A program made the translations under genes and the position numbers. From Planctomycetota bacterium (lineage in GTDB: Bacteria; Planctomycetota; Planctomycetia; Gemmatales; Gemmataceae): a stretch of DNA of 64,000 nt. This document shows, piece by piece, positions 35,717-44,692 of this stretch (within the stretch, counting starts at the first letter, position 1; each line of letters opens with the position of its first letter). The stretch covers positions 62,001-126,000 of the forward strand of contig VGYC01000001.1 in assembly GCA_016873095.1 (NCBI GenBank), given 5' to 3'. The notes under the pieces were generated by a model. It made no database searches. It saw only the letters and a list, made by a program, of their open reading frames with translations, and was not told the DNA's origin.

Positions 35717-36559
35717 ATGACCCCCGTCTCGCCTGGGAAATTCAGCGGATCGTGCAGCACCCCCGTCGAAGCCCGGCTGATGACGGTGCCGGACTTCCAG
35801 AACGCCAAGCAACGCGGCCTGCGGCTGACGATGTTGACCGCGTATGACTACACCATGGCCCGGTTGCTCGATGCCGCGGACGTGGACGGCATCCTGGTCG
35901 GCGACTCACTTGGCATGGTCATCCAGGGCAACGACAACTCGCTGACGGTGACGCTGGACGAAATCATCTACCACACGCGCATGGTGTCGCGAGGCATCAC
36001 GCGCAGCCTGCTGGTTGCCGACATGCCGTTCATGAGTTTCCAGGTGACACCACAGCAAGCGCTGGTCAACGCCGGCCGGCTCATCAAGGAAGGAGGAGCC
36101 CACGCCGTGAAGGTCGAGGGAGGCGTTCGCAGCGCCGAGGCAATCGCCGCCATCACGCAGGCCGACATCCCAGTGATGGGGCATATCGGCTTGACTCCGC
36201 AGTCGATTCGTGCCTTCGGCGGCTTCCGGGTGCAGCGTGCCGCGGAGCGCTTGCTCGAAGACGCTGTCGCCACAGAGCAAGCCGGCGCCTTCGCCGTCGT
36301 CATCGAATGTGTTCCCTCCGAACTTGCCGAACGCATCAGCAGCACGCTCAAGATTCCGACGATCGGCATCGGCGCCGGCGCCGGCTGCGATGGTCAGATT
36401 CTCGTCACTTACGACATGCTCGGCCTGTTCGACGAACTGCGGCCGCGCTTCGTCAAGCAATACGCCGAACTCGGCCAGCACATTCTCCAGGCTGTTGAAG
36501 CCTATTGCCAGGAGGTTCGCGAGGGAACCTTCCCGGCAGCGGAACATGAATTTCATTGA
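35717..36559 (+). CDS. panB: 3-methyl-2-oxobutanoate hydroxymethyltransferase
   Basis: First committed step of pantothenate/CoA synthesis: transfers a hydroxymethyl group from methylene-tetrahydrofolate to 2-oxoisovalerate. The 280-residue TIM-barrel protein shows MLTAYDYTMARLLDAADVD, GILVGDSLGMVIQGNDNSL with the Mg-binding Asp, VADMPFMSFQ, AVKVEGG, PVMGHIGLTPQS and PTIGIGAGAGCDGQILV, all family blocks in order. ATG 35717 is preceded by GGGAG; ATG 35780 is an alternative. panC and panD are not in the window. Confidence 0.95.
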   Translation: MTPVSPGKFSGSCSTPVEARLMTVPDFQNAKQRGLRLTMLTAYDYTMARLLDAADVDGILVGDSLGMVIQGNDNSLTVTLDEIIYHTRMVSRGITRSLLVADMPFMSFQVTPQQALVNAGRLIKEGGAHAVKVEGGVRSAEAIAAITQADIPVMGHIGLTPQSIRAFGGFRVQRAAERLLEDAVATEQAGAFAVVIECVPSELAERISSTLKIPTIGIGAGAGCDGQILVTYDMLGLFDELRPRFVKQYAELGQHILQAVEAYCQEVREGTFPAAEHEFH

Positions 36560-36733
36560 TCGACTCACTTTGGCGTGGGTCCGCGAGCTGCGCGGGAGAA
36601 TCGCATCGTCGCCTTGTCGGATCGGACTCGCTTTGACGCGTGCATTGGTACGCCAGGCGCGATCCGCCGCGCCTCTCCACTTTCCTCGCCCATCCAGGCG
36701 CTATAACATCCACGTAGACTCGATGATAAGTGC

Positions 36734-36762
36734 TTGACCCGGCCAGCGGCCCCTGAAACAAT
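36734..36762 (+). promoter_or_regulatory. Candidate sigma-70-type promoter for the receiver/RsbW-like gene
   Basis: TTGACC (36734-36739), a 17-base spacer, then AACAAT (36757-36762), 38 bases before the ATG at 36801. The rest of the 36560-36800 gap shows no gene. Confidence 0.4.
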
Positions 36763-36800
36763 GAAGGAATATGACACTGCGAGGACAAGCGAGGTGCTCC

Positions 36801-37682
36801 ATGACGCGCAAAGCCCTGGTCGTGGAAGATGAGAAAGACACCGGCTTTCTTCGTGCCGAACACCTGAAACGCTGGGGTTTCGAGCCCACGGTCCTCGAGC
36901 AGGGTAAGCCGGCTGTGGGCTGGGTGCGCGAGCACAGGCCAGTTCTTATCTTGCTGGACTTGCTGTTGCCCGATCTGGATGGTTTCTCGATCTGCGAGAC
37001 TTTGAAGCTCGATCGTGAGACCAACATGATCCCCGTGATCATGATCACGGCGCTATCCGGCGACGAGGACAGGGTGCACGGACTGCGCGTCGGCGCCAAT
37101 CGCTACCTCACCAAGCCGTTCACGCTCGACGAACTGAACCGCGCCATTCAGGATGCCTTCGACTGGCAAGAGGACATGCGCAAGCACGGCACCGACGGCG
37201 AGATCCATTTTCAGATGCAGAGCGACACGCGCTTCCTCGAAGAGCTCAACCACTTGCTATCGTCGCTCTTCCTCTTTAGCGGCTTGAGCCAGTCGCAGGC
37301 AAAGCAGCTGACGACGGCGGTCCAGGAGATGGGTACCAATGCCATCGAATGGGGACACCAGAAACAAATCGACCGCATCGTCCGCGTGGTCTATCGCATC
37401 GACCCGGAGAAGATCACCATTACGATCCGCGACAGCGGACCGGGATTCAACCCAGCCAACCTGCCTCACGCCGCCAACCCGGACGACCCGGTCGGGCACA
37501 TGATGGTCCGGGAAGCCCTGGGAATCCGCGAAGGCGGCTTCGGCATCCTCATGTCGCGCGGACTGGTGGACGATCTGAAATACAACGAGTCGGGCAACGA
37601 AGTGCAGCTCATCAAGTATTTCCCCCCTGGCGCCCATCTTCTCTCCGAGGCGGAACGTGCCGCCCGCGCCCAGCCATCCTAA
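36801..37682 (+). CDS. Response regulator fused to an RsbW-like histidine-kinase-type ATPase
   Basis: A 293-residue protein. Residues 1-120 form a CheY-like receiver (VVEDEKD acidic pocket, phospho-acceptor Asp in ILLDLLLPDLDG, switch Thr in MITALSG, conserved Lys in YLTKPF). Residues 150-280 form a GHKL ATPase of the anti-sigma-factor/serine-kinase type: N-box EMGTNAIEWGHQKQ, G1 box IRDSGPGFNP, G2 box REGGFGILMSRGLVDD. It has no H-box and no membrane segment, so it is likely a soluble partner-switching kinase or anti-sigma regulator gated by phosphorylation of its receiver (inference). GAGGTG precedes the ATG. No anti-anti-sigma (STAS) gene is nearby. Confidence 0.87.
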   Translation: MTRKALVVEDEKDTGFLRAEHLKRWGFEPTVLEQGKPAVGWVREHRPVLILLDLLLPDLDGFSICETLKLDRETNMIPVIMITALSGDEDRVHGLRVGANRYLTKPFTLDELNRAIQDAFDWQEDMRKHGTDGEIHFQMQSDTRFLEELNHLLSSLFLFSGLSQSQAKQLTTAVQEMGTNAIEWGHQKQIDRIVRVVYRIDPEKITITIRDSGPGFNPANLPHAANPDDPVGHMMVREALGIREGGFGILMSRGLVDDLKYNESGNEVQLIKYFPPGAHLLSEAERAARAQPS

Positions 37683-37703
37683 CAAGCTTCCTGTCGCTTC
37701 GCG

Positions 37704-37732
37704 TTGACCTTGCCGCCGGGATTCGCTATATC
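37704..37732 (+). promoter_or_regulatory. Candidate sigma-70-type promoter for gene 37769-38461
   Basis: TTGACC (37704-37709), a 17-base spacer and TATATC (37727-37732), 36 bases before the ATG. It is the best-scoring promoter pair by eye in this region. Confidence 0.5.
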
Positions 37733-37768
37733 CCGCGGCGACCTGCCCATTTCTCGGAAGGGCCAGCC

Positions 37769-38461
37769 ATGCGCGTGCGAAAGCGAACCGTTGTCGTCCT
37801 GGCGTCAGTTGTCGTCCTGGTGGTTCTGGGTTTGGGCGCCGGTCTGGCATTGCTGGTGCTGCACGAGCCGGGCTATTACGCTCGCTGTGAGGTTGCGCCG
37901 GGCGCCGAGCGGCTCGAGCTTTCCAAGAAGTGCGTCGGCACCATTTTCTCCATGGCCGGCAATATCGCCGGCGGCGCCCCGGAATGGGCCGGCGAAATCA
38001 CGCACGAGCAACTCAATAGCATGTTTGCCGAAGACTTCATGAAATGGGGAGAAGCCGAATCGCTACGGCGCGTGGGCATCACCAAGCCGCGCATCATCTT
38101 CGAGCAGGACCGCATGCGCCTGGCATTTCGTTACGGAACAGGGGTATTCAGCACCGTGATATCCCTCGATATCAAAGTCTGGCTGGCGCCGCAGGACACC
38201 AACGTTGTCGCTGTCGAGTTCCTTGGCCGCTACGCCGGGTCACTGCCCATCTCTGCGCACGCGCTCCTTGAGGTACTTTCCGCTCAGGCACGCGAGCAAA
38301 ACACCGAGGTCACCTGGTATCGTCACAACGGCAACCCTGTCGCGCTGGTCCGCTTCCAGGCCAATCGTCTCAGGCCAACCTTCCAGCTGCATCGCCTGGA
38401 ACTGCTCGACGGCAAGATTGCCATCGCGGGCAAGAATGTGCCCGAAGCGTCTACCTACTGA
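37769..38461 (+). CDS. Membrane-anchored protein of unknown function
   Basis: A 230-residue protein with a basic N-terminus (MRVRKR), one hydrophobic segment (about residues 8-31, Val/Leu rich), and a soluble extracytoplasmic domain of about 195 residues. It contains two cysteines (in ARCEVAP and KKCVGTIFS) that could form a disulfide. The remainder looks like a beta-rich domain (FEQDRMRLAFRYGTGVFST, VISLDIKVWLAP, VVAVEFLGRYAGSLP). I recognise no family. The start at 37769 has GAAGGG upstream and a good promoter pair in front; an apparently longer frame reaching back into the preceding gene is not needed. Confidence 0.75.
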   Translation: MRVRKRTVVVLASVVVLVVLGLGAGLALLVLHEPGYYARCEVAPGAERLELSKKCVGTIFSMAGNIAGGAPEWAGEITHEQLNSMFAEDFMKWGEAESLRRVGITKPRIIFEQDRMRLAFRYGTGVFSTVISLDIKVWLAPQDTNVVAVEFLGRYAGSLPISAHALLEVLSAQAREQNTEVTWYRHNGNPVALVRFQANRLRPTFQLHRLELLDGKIAIAGKNVPEASTY

Positions 38462-38462
38462 T

Positions 38463-38837
38463 TCATACCTGCCGATCGACCGCGTCCCGGGCAAAGCACC
38501 AGTCGTCTGCAGACAGCCATTCAAGCGAGACGGGACCGGCAATGCGCCGGCCGAGCAGGCGCACGCGCACATGCCGGCGATCGCCAGCCGCGCCGGCGCT
38601 GTCCTCGAAATATTCTCCGCCATCCCAGCGCACCACGGTGCCACGACCGCCGCTGACAGGGCCTTCGTAGTCCAGGTAAAGGATGCGATGGTCGCCGAGC
38701 GCCGTTGCCGCGATCGGTCCCTGGTCGGTCAGTGGCTCGCGTTCCAGCCGCCAGGCGCGCAGCACATCTCCGGTTTCAAGCATGAAGTCCCAGTGCAGAT
38801 GCGGATGATCGTGCTGCAGGATCACGAAGCGAGGCAT
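38463..38837 (-). CDS. Standalone LigD 3'-phosphoesterase-like domain
   Basis: A 124-residue protein matching the phosphoesterase (PE) module of bacterial DNA ligase D. The opening MPRFVILQHDHPHLHWDFML contains the metal-binding HDxxHxHxD pattern (consensus HxxxHLHyDfRLE), then LRAWRLEREP and the acidic YLDYEGPVSGGRG and WDGGEYFE segments. In LigD this module trims 3'-phosphate or ribonucleotide ends during non-homologous end joining. No ligase, polymerase or Ku gene is near, so here it acts alone or has another role. It ends one base after the stop of the plus-strand gene before it, which is convergent. Confidence 0.82.
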   Translation of the reverse strand: MPRFVILQHDHPHLHWDFMLETGDVLRAWRLEREPLTDQGPIAATALGDHRILYLDYEGPVSGGRGTVVRWDGGEYFEDSAGAAGDRRHVRVRLLGRRIAGPVSLEWLSADDWCFARDAVDRQV

Positions 38838-38941
38838 GACGTTTCCCGGCGCATGTGAGACCATAAGATGGCAAAGGAATTGTATGTGGTGCTGGAAGGA
38901 AGCTGGCGCGGCGCCAGCGTCAACGGGTCGAGGAAATCACC

Positions 38942-39937
38942 ATGAAAGCTGCTTACTTCGAGGCCCCCGGCAAGCCGGACGTCATCCGCCATGGCGACCT
39001 GCCGACACCCAGCCCTGGAAAGGGCGAGGTTCTCGTCAAGGTCGGAGCGGCGTCGCTCAACCCCATAGACACCTACATTCGCTCCGGCCTTGTGAACATG
39101 ACGCTGCCCAGGCCCTTCATCCCCGGTTGCGACCTGGCCGGCACGGTGACCGCGGTCGGTAGCGGGGTCAGCCGCTTCAAGCCTGGCGATCGCGTGTGGG
39201 GTTCCAATCAGGGTTTGCTCGGTCGTCAGGGAACGTTTGCCGAGTTCGCCAACGTCAATGAGGATTGGCTTTACCCTACGCCAGCGGGAGTAAGCGATGC
39301 GGAAGCGGCGGCCGTCGCCCTCGTTGGCATCACCGCACATCTCGGGCTCTTCCGCTGCGCGCAACTGCAAAATGGCGAGACGGTGTTCGTCAACGGCGGC
39401 ACCGGCGGCGTCGGCTCGATGGTCGCGCAGATGGCCCGCGCCGCCGGCGCGCGGGCGATTGCCACAGTCGGCTCCCAGGTCAAGGCCGACCTGTGCCGTT
39501 CCTGGGGCATCGATCTCGTCCTCAACTACAAGACCGATGACGTGCCCGCCCGCATCCGCGATTTCACCAACGGCCTGGGCGTGCAAGTCTGGTACGAAAC
39601 GCAGCGCGAGCCGGATTTTCAGAAGACGGTGGAATTGCTGTCGCGTCGGGGCCGGATGATCATCATGGCCGGCCGGCAAGCGCAGCCGATCTTTCCCGTC
39701 GGCCCGTTCTACGTCAAGGATTGTTCCCTTTTCGGCTTCGCCATGTTCAACGCCACTCCCGACGAGCAACGCGTTTGCGCCGATGACATCAACCGCTGGC
39801 TGGCAGCGAAAAAACTGCAAGTGCCGATCGGCAAGACTTTTGCATTCTCCGAGGCGGCCGCCGCCCATCAATTCCTGGAGGACAACACGCTGAACAAGGC
39901 CGGGACGCTGACAGGCAAGATCGTGCTGGTGCCATGA
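38942..39937 (+). CDS. Zinc-independent MDR-family quinone oxidoreductase
   Basis: A 331-residue NADPH-dependent medium-chain dehydrogenase/reductase of the quinone oxidoreductase group. It has the GroES-like N-terminal domain (SLNPIDTYIRSG, IPGCDLAGTVTAVGSGV), the Rossmann motif VNGGTGGVGSMVAQMARAAGA, and no catalytic zinc ligands, since the positions normally occupied by Cys and His are not present. It probably reduces quinones or other unsaturated carbonyls in the cytoplasm. GAGG lies upstream of the ATG. No operon partner is evident; the Ser/Thr kinase begins 119 bases downstream. Confidence 0.88.
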   Translation: MKAAYFEAPGKPDVIRHGDLPTPSPGKGEVLVKVGAASLNPIDTYIRSGLVNMTLPRPFIPGCDLAGTVTAVGSGVSRFKPGDRVWGSNQGLLGRQGTFAEFANVNEDWLYPTPAGVSDAEAAAVALVGITAHLGLFRCAQLQNGETVFVNGGTGGVGSMVAQMARAAGARAIATVGSQVKADLCRSWGIDLVLNYKTDDVPARIRDFTNGLGVQVWYETQREPDFQKTVELLSRRGRMIIMAGRQAQPIFPVGPFYVKDCSLFGFAMFNATPDEQRVCADDINRWLAAKKLQVPIGKTFAFSEAAAAHQFLEDNTLNKAGTLTGKIVLVP

Positions 39938-40056
39938 CCAGACTCCGCGACGCGGCGACGCGCCCGGAAAACGGATACTTGTTGCCAGGCGGCGAAAAAG
40001 ATGAAATAATCGCAAGAACTTCGCAATGCTGCACATGAAGAAACGGTGGGTTGCGC

Positions 40057-41898
40057 ATGTCAGCTCCAGACGACAGCCTGCAACGCTCCATCCACGCTTC
40101 TACCAACGACGGCTTCAGCGGCTCCGCGGCGGATGGCTTCCACAGCGCCTCGACCCGCGCTCACTCGCGAGCGCCTGGCACGCCAACTCCGATCATTCCC
40201 GGCACGCACGTTTCCCTTCGAGGACAGACCATCGGCAAGTACGAGTTGATTGAGGAACTGGGCGCCGGCGGCATGGGAGTGGTTTACAAGGCATTCGATC
40301 CCGGCCTCAAGCGCCTGGTGGCCCTGAAACGCATGCGCTGGAGCAGCCCGGCCCACGCCAGTGAAGTGAACCGGTTTGTGAAGGAAGGCGAGGCCCTGGC
40401 ACGCGTCAAGCATCCCCATGTCGTGCCGATCCACGACGCGGGCCAGCACGAAGGGCAACCTTTCTTCGTCATGGAACTGCTCGCCGGCGGCAGCCTGGCC
40501 AGGAAATTGCAGATTTATCACGACCCCTGTGCCGCCGTGATGCTTATAGAGAAGATAGCCCGCGCCGTGCACTACCTGCATGAACAGAACATGCTGCACC
40601 GCGACCTTAAGCCGGCCAACGTCTTGCTGGATGGGTCAGGCGAGCCGTTCATCAGCGACTTCGGCCTCGTCAAGCTCATGGATCAGGGCGTTGACCTGAC
40701 GCGCACCAACCAGCGCGTCGGTACGCCGGTATACATGGCCCCGGAACAAACGGGGCTGATCCAGTCGCGGCTGTCGCCCGCAACCGATGTCTGGGCTATC
40801 GGCGTCATCCTGTTTGAACTGCTGGCCGGCAGACGGCCCTTTGCCGCGCCGCTCGAGTCCGATCTGTACCAGCAAATTGTCGGCGCGGATCCACCGTCCT
40901 TGCGCGGCCTTCGCCCGGGAGTGGATCCAGGGCTGGAAGCAGTGATTGCCAGGTGCCTGGCCAAGGAGCCAGGCAAGCGGTTTGCGAGCGCGCAGGAGCT
41001 TGCCGATGAGCTGGGACGCTGGGGTCGCGGCGAGCCACTGCGAACCCGACCGGAAGGCCGATTGCGCCGTCTACGCCGTCACTGCCGACGGCATCCTCTT
41101 CTGACGGGGGCGAGTGTGGTCCTGGCGCTAATGGCGGCGGCGGTCGTAATTGCTGCGATCTGGCTCGACCCAGACAGGCCGCTACGCGCGCTGGAAGAGA
41201 GGTTGTCAGCCGGCGAAACGGTCGAGTTGATCGACGGCCAGGGGCAACCGGTCTGGCATCGCTGGAGGCTCAACCGGAAGGCGGCAATCTCCTCGATCCA
41301 TGCCGGCGCATTCACGATTCGCTCCGAGGATTGCAGCCTGCTGGAGTTGGTGAAGGATCCTAGAATGGAATCATTTCGCTTGCGCGCCCAGGTTCGCCAC
41401 GAGCGGGGCGATGTGCAGGCCCAGGCGGGCCTGTACGTTCTCGGCGCCAGCACGGAGGCCCCTTCAGGCCAGCACAGTGACAGCGTCGTTCACAGTTTCG
41501 TGGAGCTGTCCTTCAATGAAACGACCTTCCTGAACGCGCCGAAGAAGAATCCGGTGCGCTTTCGTCCCCGGCTCCTCATGGTGCCCGGCCCGATGGACGT
41601 CAAGCTGGGTGGCTTTTCGCCACGTCTTGTGCAGCCGGCCGGGCTCAATGGCGGCGACTGGAATGCACTGCGAATCGATGTATCGCCGTCGAAGTTGACT
41701 GCGCTGTGGAATGGCATCTCGATAGGCGAGCATAGCTCACAACAAACGGAAGCCGACATACAACAGAGCTTACGCAGAAACAGCGACAGCCTGGCCGCTT
41801 TCAACTTTCCGTTGTCGCCAAGGCAAGGCGTTGGGCTAATCGTCAACCGAGGCACGGCCTCGTTTCGCAATGTTGTCATCGAACCCCTGATTCAGTGA
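40057..41898 (+). CDS. Membrane Ser/Thr protein kinase (Hanks type) with extracytoplasmic sensor domain
   Basis: A 613-residue eukaryotic-type kinase. A polar, Ser-rich leader of about 60 residues precedes the kinase domain: P-loop ELGAGGMGVVYKA, invariant Lys in VALKRM, catalytic HRDLKPANVLL, SDFGLVKLM, activation-segment end GTPVYMAPEQTG. A single membrane helix near residues 345-368 (LLTGASVVLALMAAAVVIA) follows a basic stretch. The extracytoplasmic part is a DUF1080/LamG-like beta sandwich (SFRLRAQVRHERGDVQAQAGLYV, GLIVNRGTASFRNVVI), a likely sugar- or ligand-binding sensor. GGTGGG precedes ATG 40057. The stop is convergent with the amine oxidase. Confidence 0.93.
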   Translation: MSAPDDSLQRSIHASTNDGFSGSAADGFHSASTRAHSRAPGTPTPIIPGTHVSLRGQTIGKYELIEELGAGGMGVVYKAFDPGLKRLVALKRMRWSSPAHASEVNRFVKEGEALARVKHPHVVPIHDAGQHEGQPFFVMELLAGGSLARKLQIYHDPCAAVMLIEKIARAVHYLHEQNMLHRDLKPANVLLDGSGEPFISDFGLVKLMDQGVDLTRTNQRVGTPVYMAPEQTGLIQSRLSPATDVWAIGVILFELLAGRRPFAAPLESDLYQQIVGADPPSLRGLRPGVDPGLEAVIARCLAKEPGKRFASAQELADELGRWGRGEPLRTRPEGRLRRLRRHCRRHPLLTGASVVLALMAAAVVIAAIWLDPDRPLRALEERLSAGETVELIDGQGQPVWHRWRLNRKAAISSIHAGAFTIRSEDCSLLELVKDPRMESFRLRAQVRHERGDVQAQAGLYVLGASTEAPSGQHSDSVVHSFVELSFNETTFLNAPKKNPVRFRPRLLMVPGPMDVKLGGFSPRLVQPAGLNGGDWNALRIDVSPSKLTALWNGISIGEHSSQQTEADIQQSLRRNSDSLAAFNFPLSPRQGVGLIVNRGTASFRNVVIEPLIQ

Positions 41899-41933
41899 CG
41901 GAGGCAGGTTCTCCAATCATCGCCAGGCGCCAC

Positions 41934-41953
41934 GCGAGCGCGAAACGTAAACA
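41934..41953. repeat. Short dispersed repeat, also found at 54743-54762
   Basis: This 20-base stretch, beginning GCGAGCGCGAAACGT, matches 54743-54762 at 18 of 20 positions. Both lie in spacers right next to a gene end. It may be part of a small dispersed palindrome family. Confidence 0.4.
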
Positions 41954-41965
41954 AGCGCGCTTCGC

Positions 41966-44020
41966 TCACTTCACCGGCGGCACATCCAGCGCCGGGTTCC
42001 TGGCAAAGAACCCATCCGGCCGTAGCGCGAAGCCGATGGACGCCACGGGCATCACCGGCCAATCTTCCGGCCTCGGCACGTGCATGTGCGCGAAGACGTA
42101 CCACGCGACCACGTCGGTATCGGCGACCTTGCGGTTGGCGGCGGTCCAGCGCGGCAGGCCGTCGCCGCCGGGATGCTGGTTCGGGTAGTCGCCGGCTGGA
42201 TACTTCTCGTCGCGCTGGAACGGCGTCACCCACAGGCGCTGGGCGGCGAAGCCGGCGCGGCGCATGACGGCGGCATCCGGCTGCACGAAGGTCGGACTGT
42301 TCTCGCCGGGGACCAGTCGATAGCCGACCGGCGTCCCGAGGCGATTCTTGCTGTGGGGATTGATGATCCGCCAGAAGCGCGCCGTGTCACTGCGTGTGGC
42401 GCGCATCGCTTGCTTCTCGTTCGCCAGCAACGTGGCACTGGCGCGGAAGGCGTTGCCATGGGGATTGTCCGGCCCGCGCGGCACGCGCGCGGTGTTCAAT
42501 TCCTGCACCGAGTTCTTGAGGCCATCCACGGCCATGTCGAGGCGCGCGGCGAAGATGTGTTGATGAAACGTGGCGTTCAGTTGCGGCGCGACCTCGATGC
42601 CATAGGCCGATTTCTCCTTCGGCTTGAGGGCCGTCGTGTTCATGATGCCGGTGAGCTTGACCTCGCATTGCAGGCTGCCGTCCTGGTAGAAGTGCCAGTA
42701 GAAGCCGTAGTCGTAGTTGCCGACCGTGGCGATGAATGAAGCCGACAGTCGTCGCGAACGGCGCACCTCCGTCTGGTTCGTCCGCCAGTCTGTGTGCTTC
42801 CAGAGAATGCCGGCGTCCTCCTCGTGCAGGCAGATGGCGTTCTTGAGCGTGATGACCTTGCCACGGCTATCCAGGTAATTCGCGTCAAAGTAGCGGATGG
42901 AACCCAGGCAATCGCAGCCGAGCTGCAGCGAGTTGACCAGCGTGCCGATGCCATACTCGCCGATGTCGAAGGCGTTCTTGCGATAGTACTGCTCGCCTGG
43001 GTCGCCGTAGGGAACGACCATCTCGGTGATCGAACCGCGATAGAGGATGGAGCGGAATGTGCCGGCATCGTTGTAGCCGACGGTGTGCAGCACGAGCCCC
43101 TCGCGCGGCGTGAAGCCCAGACGAAAGCGCCAGTTCTGCCAGCGAACCTCGTTGCCCGTCACGGTGAAGCTCGGGCCGTCCGGCTGGACGATATCGATTG
43201 GCTTGAGCCCGCCGCGCATCTTCGGGATGTAGTCGCGGGCCCAGTTGCCCGCCTCCGGCGGCAGCGGCGTCACGCCGTAGTCCTCGATGCGGATCACCTT
43301 CATCGTGTTGAGATCGACGATGACAACAACGCCGTCGAGCGGCCGGGCGAAGCCGTTGTCCCTGGGCTCGCTGCGGACGAAACACAGGGCGCGCATGAGC
43401 CGGCGACCCTTGTCGGCGGCCGGCTCGGTTCCATAATTGCCGGCCGACCACGGCTCGACCATGACCAGGCTGGCATCGGCGACGCCGCGCTTCTTGAGCG
43501 CGGCCAGGAATTCCGGCGACTTCTTGACTGCTTCCTCGCACTCGCCGAATTCATCCAGCATGATCGCCGGCTGAATACCCTTCGGCAATGCAGCGAAGCG
43601 GACGACCGCCCTCTTCGCGAGATCAACGATGGCCTCATGGCCGATGCCGGTGGCGTTGTCGAGCAACACGAGAAATGCGCGGCGTGGAACTTCCTGCCCG
43701 GGCCTGTGCGCCAGCACCAAGGCCTTGTCCGGTTCATCCAGCGTGCAGGAGACGAAGCGGAAGGACTGCGCCAGCTTCCTGTCGCGGCGCAGCATGTCGA
43801 CGGCGGTCGCCATCTCGGTCGCGGAAAGCGGATCGAGTGGATGCGCTGGTTGCTTGACGGCGCTGGTCGGCTTCTTGTCGCCGGACAGCGCTGCGACCAG
43901 CAGGCGCTTCGCGAGCGCTCGCACTTGTTCCGGCTTGCCTCGCCGTGGTCCGTCCTCAGCGCCAGGCAAGGACTGGACGAACAAGGCGAAGCCAGCGATC
44001 GAGAGAATCCAGGCACGCAT
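41966..44020 (-). CDS. Copper-containing primary amine oxidase
   Basis: A 684-residue exported copper amine oxidase. Signal peptide MRAWILSIAGFALFVQSLPG is followed by N-terminal domains (about residues 30-225) and the large beta-sandwich catalytic domain. The TPQ precursor motif is TVGNYDYGFYWHF, with the Tyr that becomes topaquinone. The catalytic base is the Asp in KNAFDIGEYG, a copper-binding pair is NATFHQHIFAARLDM, and the third copper His is in the C-terminal WYVFAHMHVPRPEDWPVMP. It oxidises primary amines to aldehydes with release of ammonia and H2O2. GGAGAA precedes the ATG. It is convergent with the Ser/Thr kinase. Confidence 0.93.
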   Translation of the reverse strand: MRAWILSIAGFALFVQSLPGAEDGPRRGKPEQVRALAKRLLVAALSGDKKPTSAVKQPAHPLDPLSATEMATAVDMLRRDRKLAQSFRFVSCTLDEPDKALVLAHRPGQEVPRRAFLVLLDNATGIGHEAIVDLAKRAVVRFAALPKGIQPAIMLDEFGECEEAVKKSPEFLAALKKRGVADASLVMVEPWSAGNYGTEPAADKGRRLMRALCFVRSEPRDNGFARPLDGVVVIVDLNTMKVIRIEDYGVTPLPPEAGNWARDYIPKMRGGLKPIDIVQPDGPSFTVTGNEVRWQNWRFRLGFTPREGLVLHTVGYNDAGTFRSILYRGSITEMVVPYGDPGEQYYRKNAFDIGEYGIGTLVNSLQLGCDCLGSIRYFDANYLDSRGKVITLKNAICLHEEDAGILWKHTDWRTNQTEVRRSRRLSASFIATVGNYDYGFYWHFYQDGSLQCEVKLTGIMNTTALKPKEKSAYGIEVAPQLNATFHQHIFAARLDMAVDGLKNSVQELNTARVPRGPDNPHGNAFRASATLLANEKQAMRATRSDTARFWRIINPHSKNRLGTPVGYRLVPGENSPTFVQPDAAVMRRAGFAAQRLWVTPFQRDEKYPAGDYPNQHPGGDGLPRWTAANRKVADTDVVAWYVFAHMHVPRPEDWPVMPVASIGFALRPDGFFARNPALDVPPVK

Positions 44021-44099
44021 GTCACTTCTCCACAAGAGTCGATGTCAAAGATGTCGGCCAGCGATAGTTATAGCCCATTGCAAACTCATGAGGCGTCGC

Positions 44100-44624
44100 A
44101 TGCGCACGGCTCTTTCTTTCTGGCAAATGCCCGAGGATGACCAGGCGTTCATGGACTTTCTGCGCAGCACCGGCCGCGTCATGGCCAGGCGCCATCGGTC
44201 GCTGCCGGCCGAGCAGGCGATCGAGTTTGAGCCGCTGTCAGCCTTCCGCCGCAGGGGATCGGGGCTGTACCTGCTCTGTCGCGATGTGGATCTCGACTCG
44301 CTGAAGATCGATGTCTACCAGGCTTACGGTCAGTCCTGGCGCACGGTCTGTCCATTCGGATCCCAGATCCTCACGCTTGCGCGCAAGAAGCCCGTGCGTG
44401 GCCACTTGCCGCGATGCTCCATCGGCGCTCACTGGCACGACCGGCATAGTCATCCGCCGGGCAAGCCGAAGAAGGATCGCGACTTCATCAAGTGGGGCAA
44501 GTCGGTCATTGCCTGGGTGCAGGCTCGCTGCTCAGAGAAGTGCCGGCTGCACGGCTTCGACTACCCGGCGACCCCGGCGGTGGTCGAAGCTCTGGAAGCC
44601 GGAGAGATCGCACTCGGCAGCTAG
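44100..44624 (+). CDS. Conserved-looking hypothetical protein
   Basis: A 174-residue protein with no signal peptide or membrane segment. It is rich in Arg, His and Trp, with MRTALSFWQMPEDDQAFMDF at the start, LPRCSIGAHWHDRHSHPPGKPKKDRDF in the middle (shortened here to AHWHDRHSH), which could bind metal, and two cysteines in ARCSEKCRLHGFDYP. ATG 44100 is preceded by GAGG; ATG 44088 is possible. I do not recognise the family. Compact size, solubility and a cysteine/histidine-rich middle resemble small immunity or DNA-associated proteins, but this is speculation. Confidence 0.6.
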   Translation: MRTALSFWQMPEDDQAFMDFLRSTGRVMARRHRSLPAEQAIEFEPLSAFRRRGSGLYLLCRDVDLDSLKIDVYQAYGQSWRTVCPFGSQILTLARKKPVRGHLPRCSIGAHWHDRHSHPPGKPKKDRDFIKWGKSVIAWVQARCSEKCRLHGFDYPATPAVVEALEAGEIALGS

Positions 44625-44692
44625 TGCCTTTCGCGGATCGATTGATGTTGCATGCACCGCAGGACCAGGCGACGGCGCGGCAGAAGCTTGGC

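Noticed and set aside
38822-40036. Minus-strand frame of 404 codons
   Set aside because: Antisense to the quinone oxidoreductase gene, whose Rossmann motif is clear on the plus strand.
42794-44140. Plus-strand frame of 448 codons
   Set aside because: Antisense shadow of the copper amine oxidase gene.
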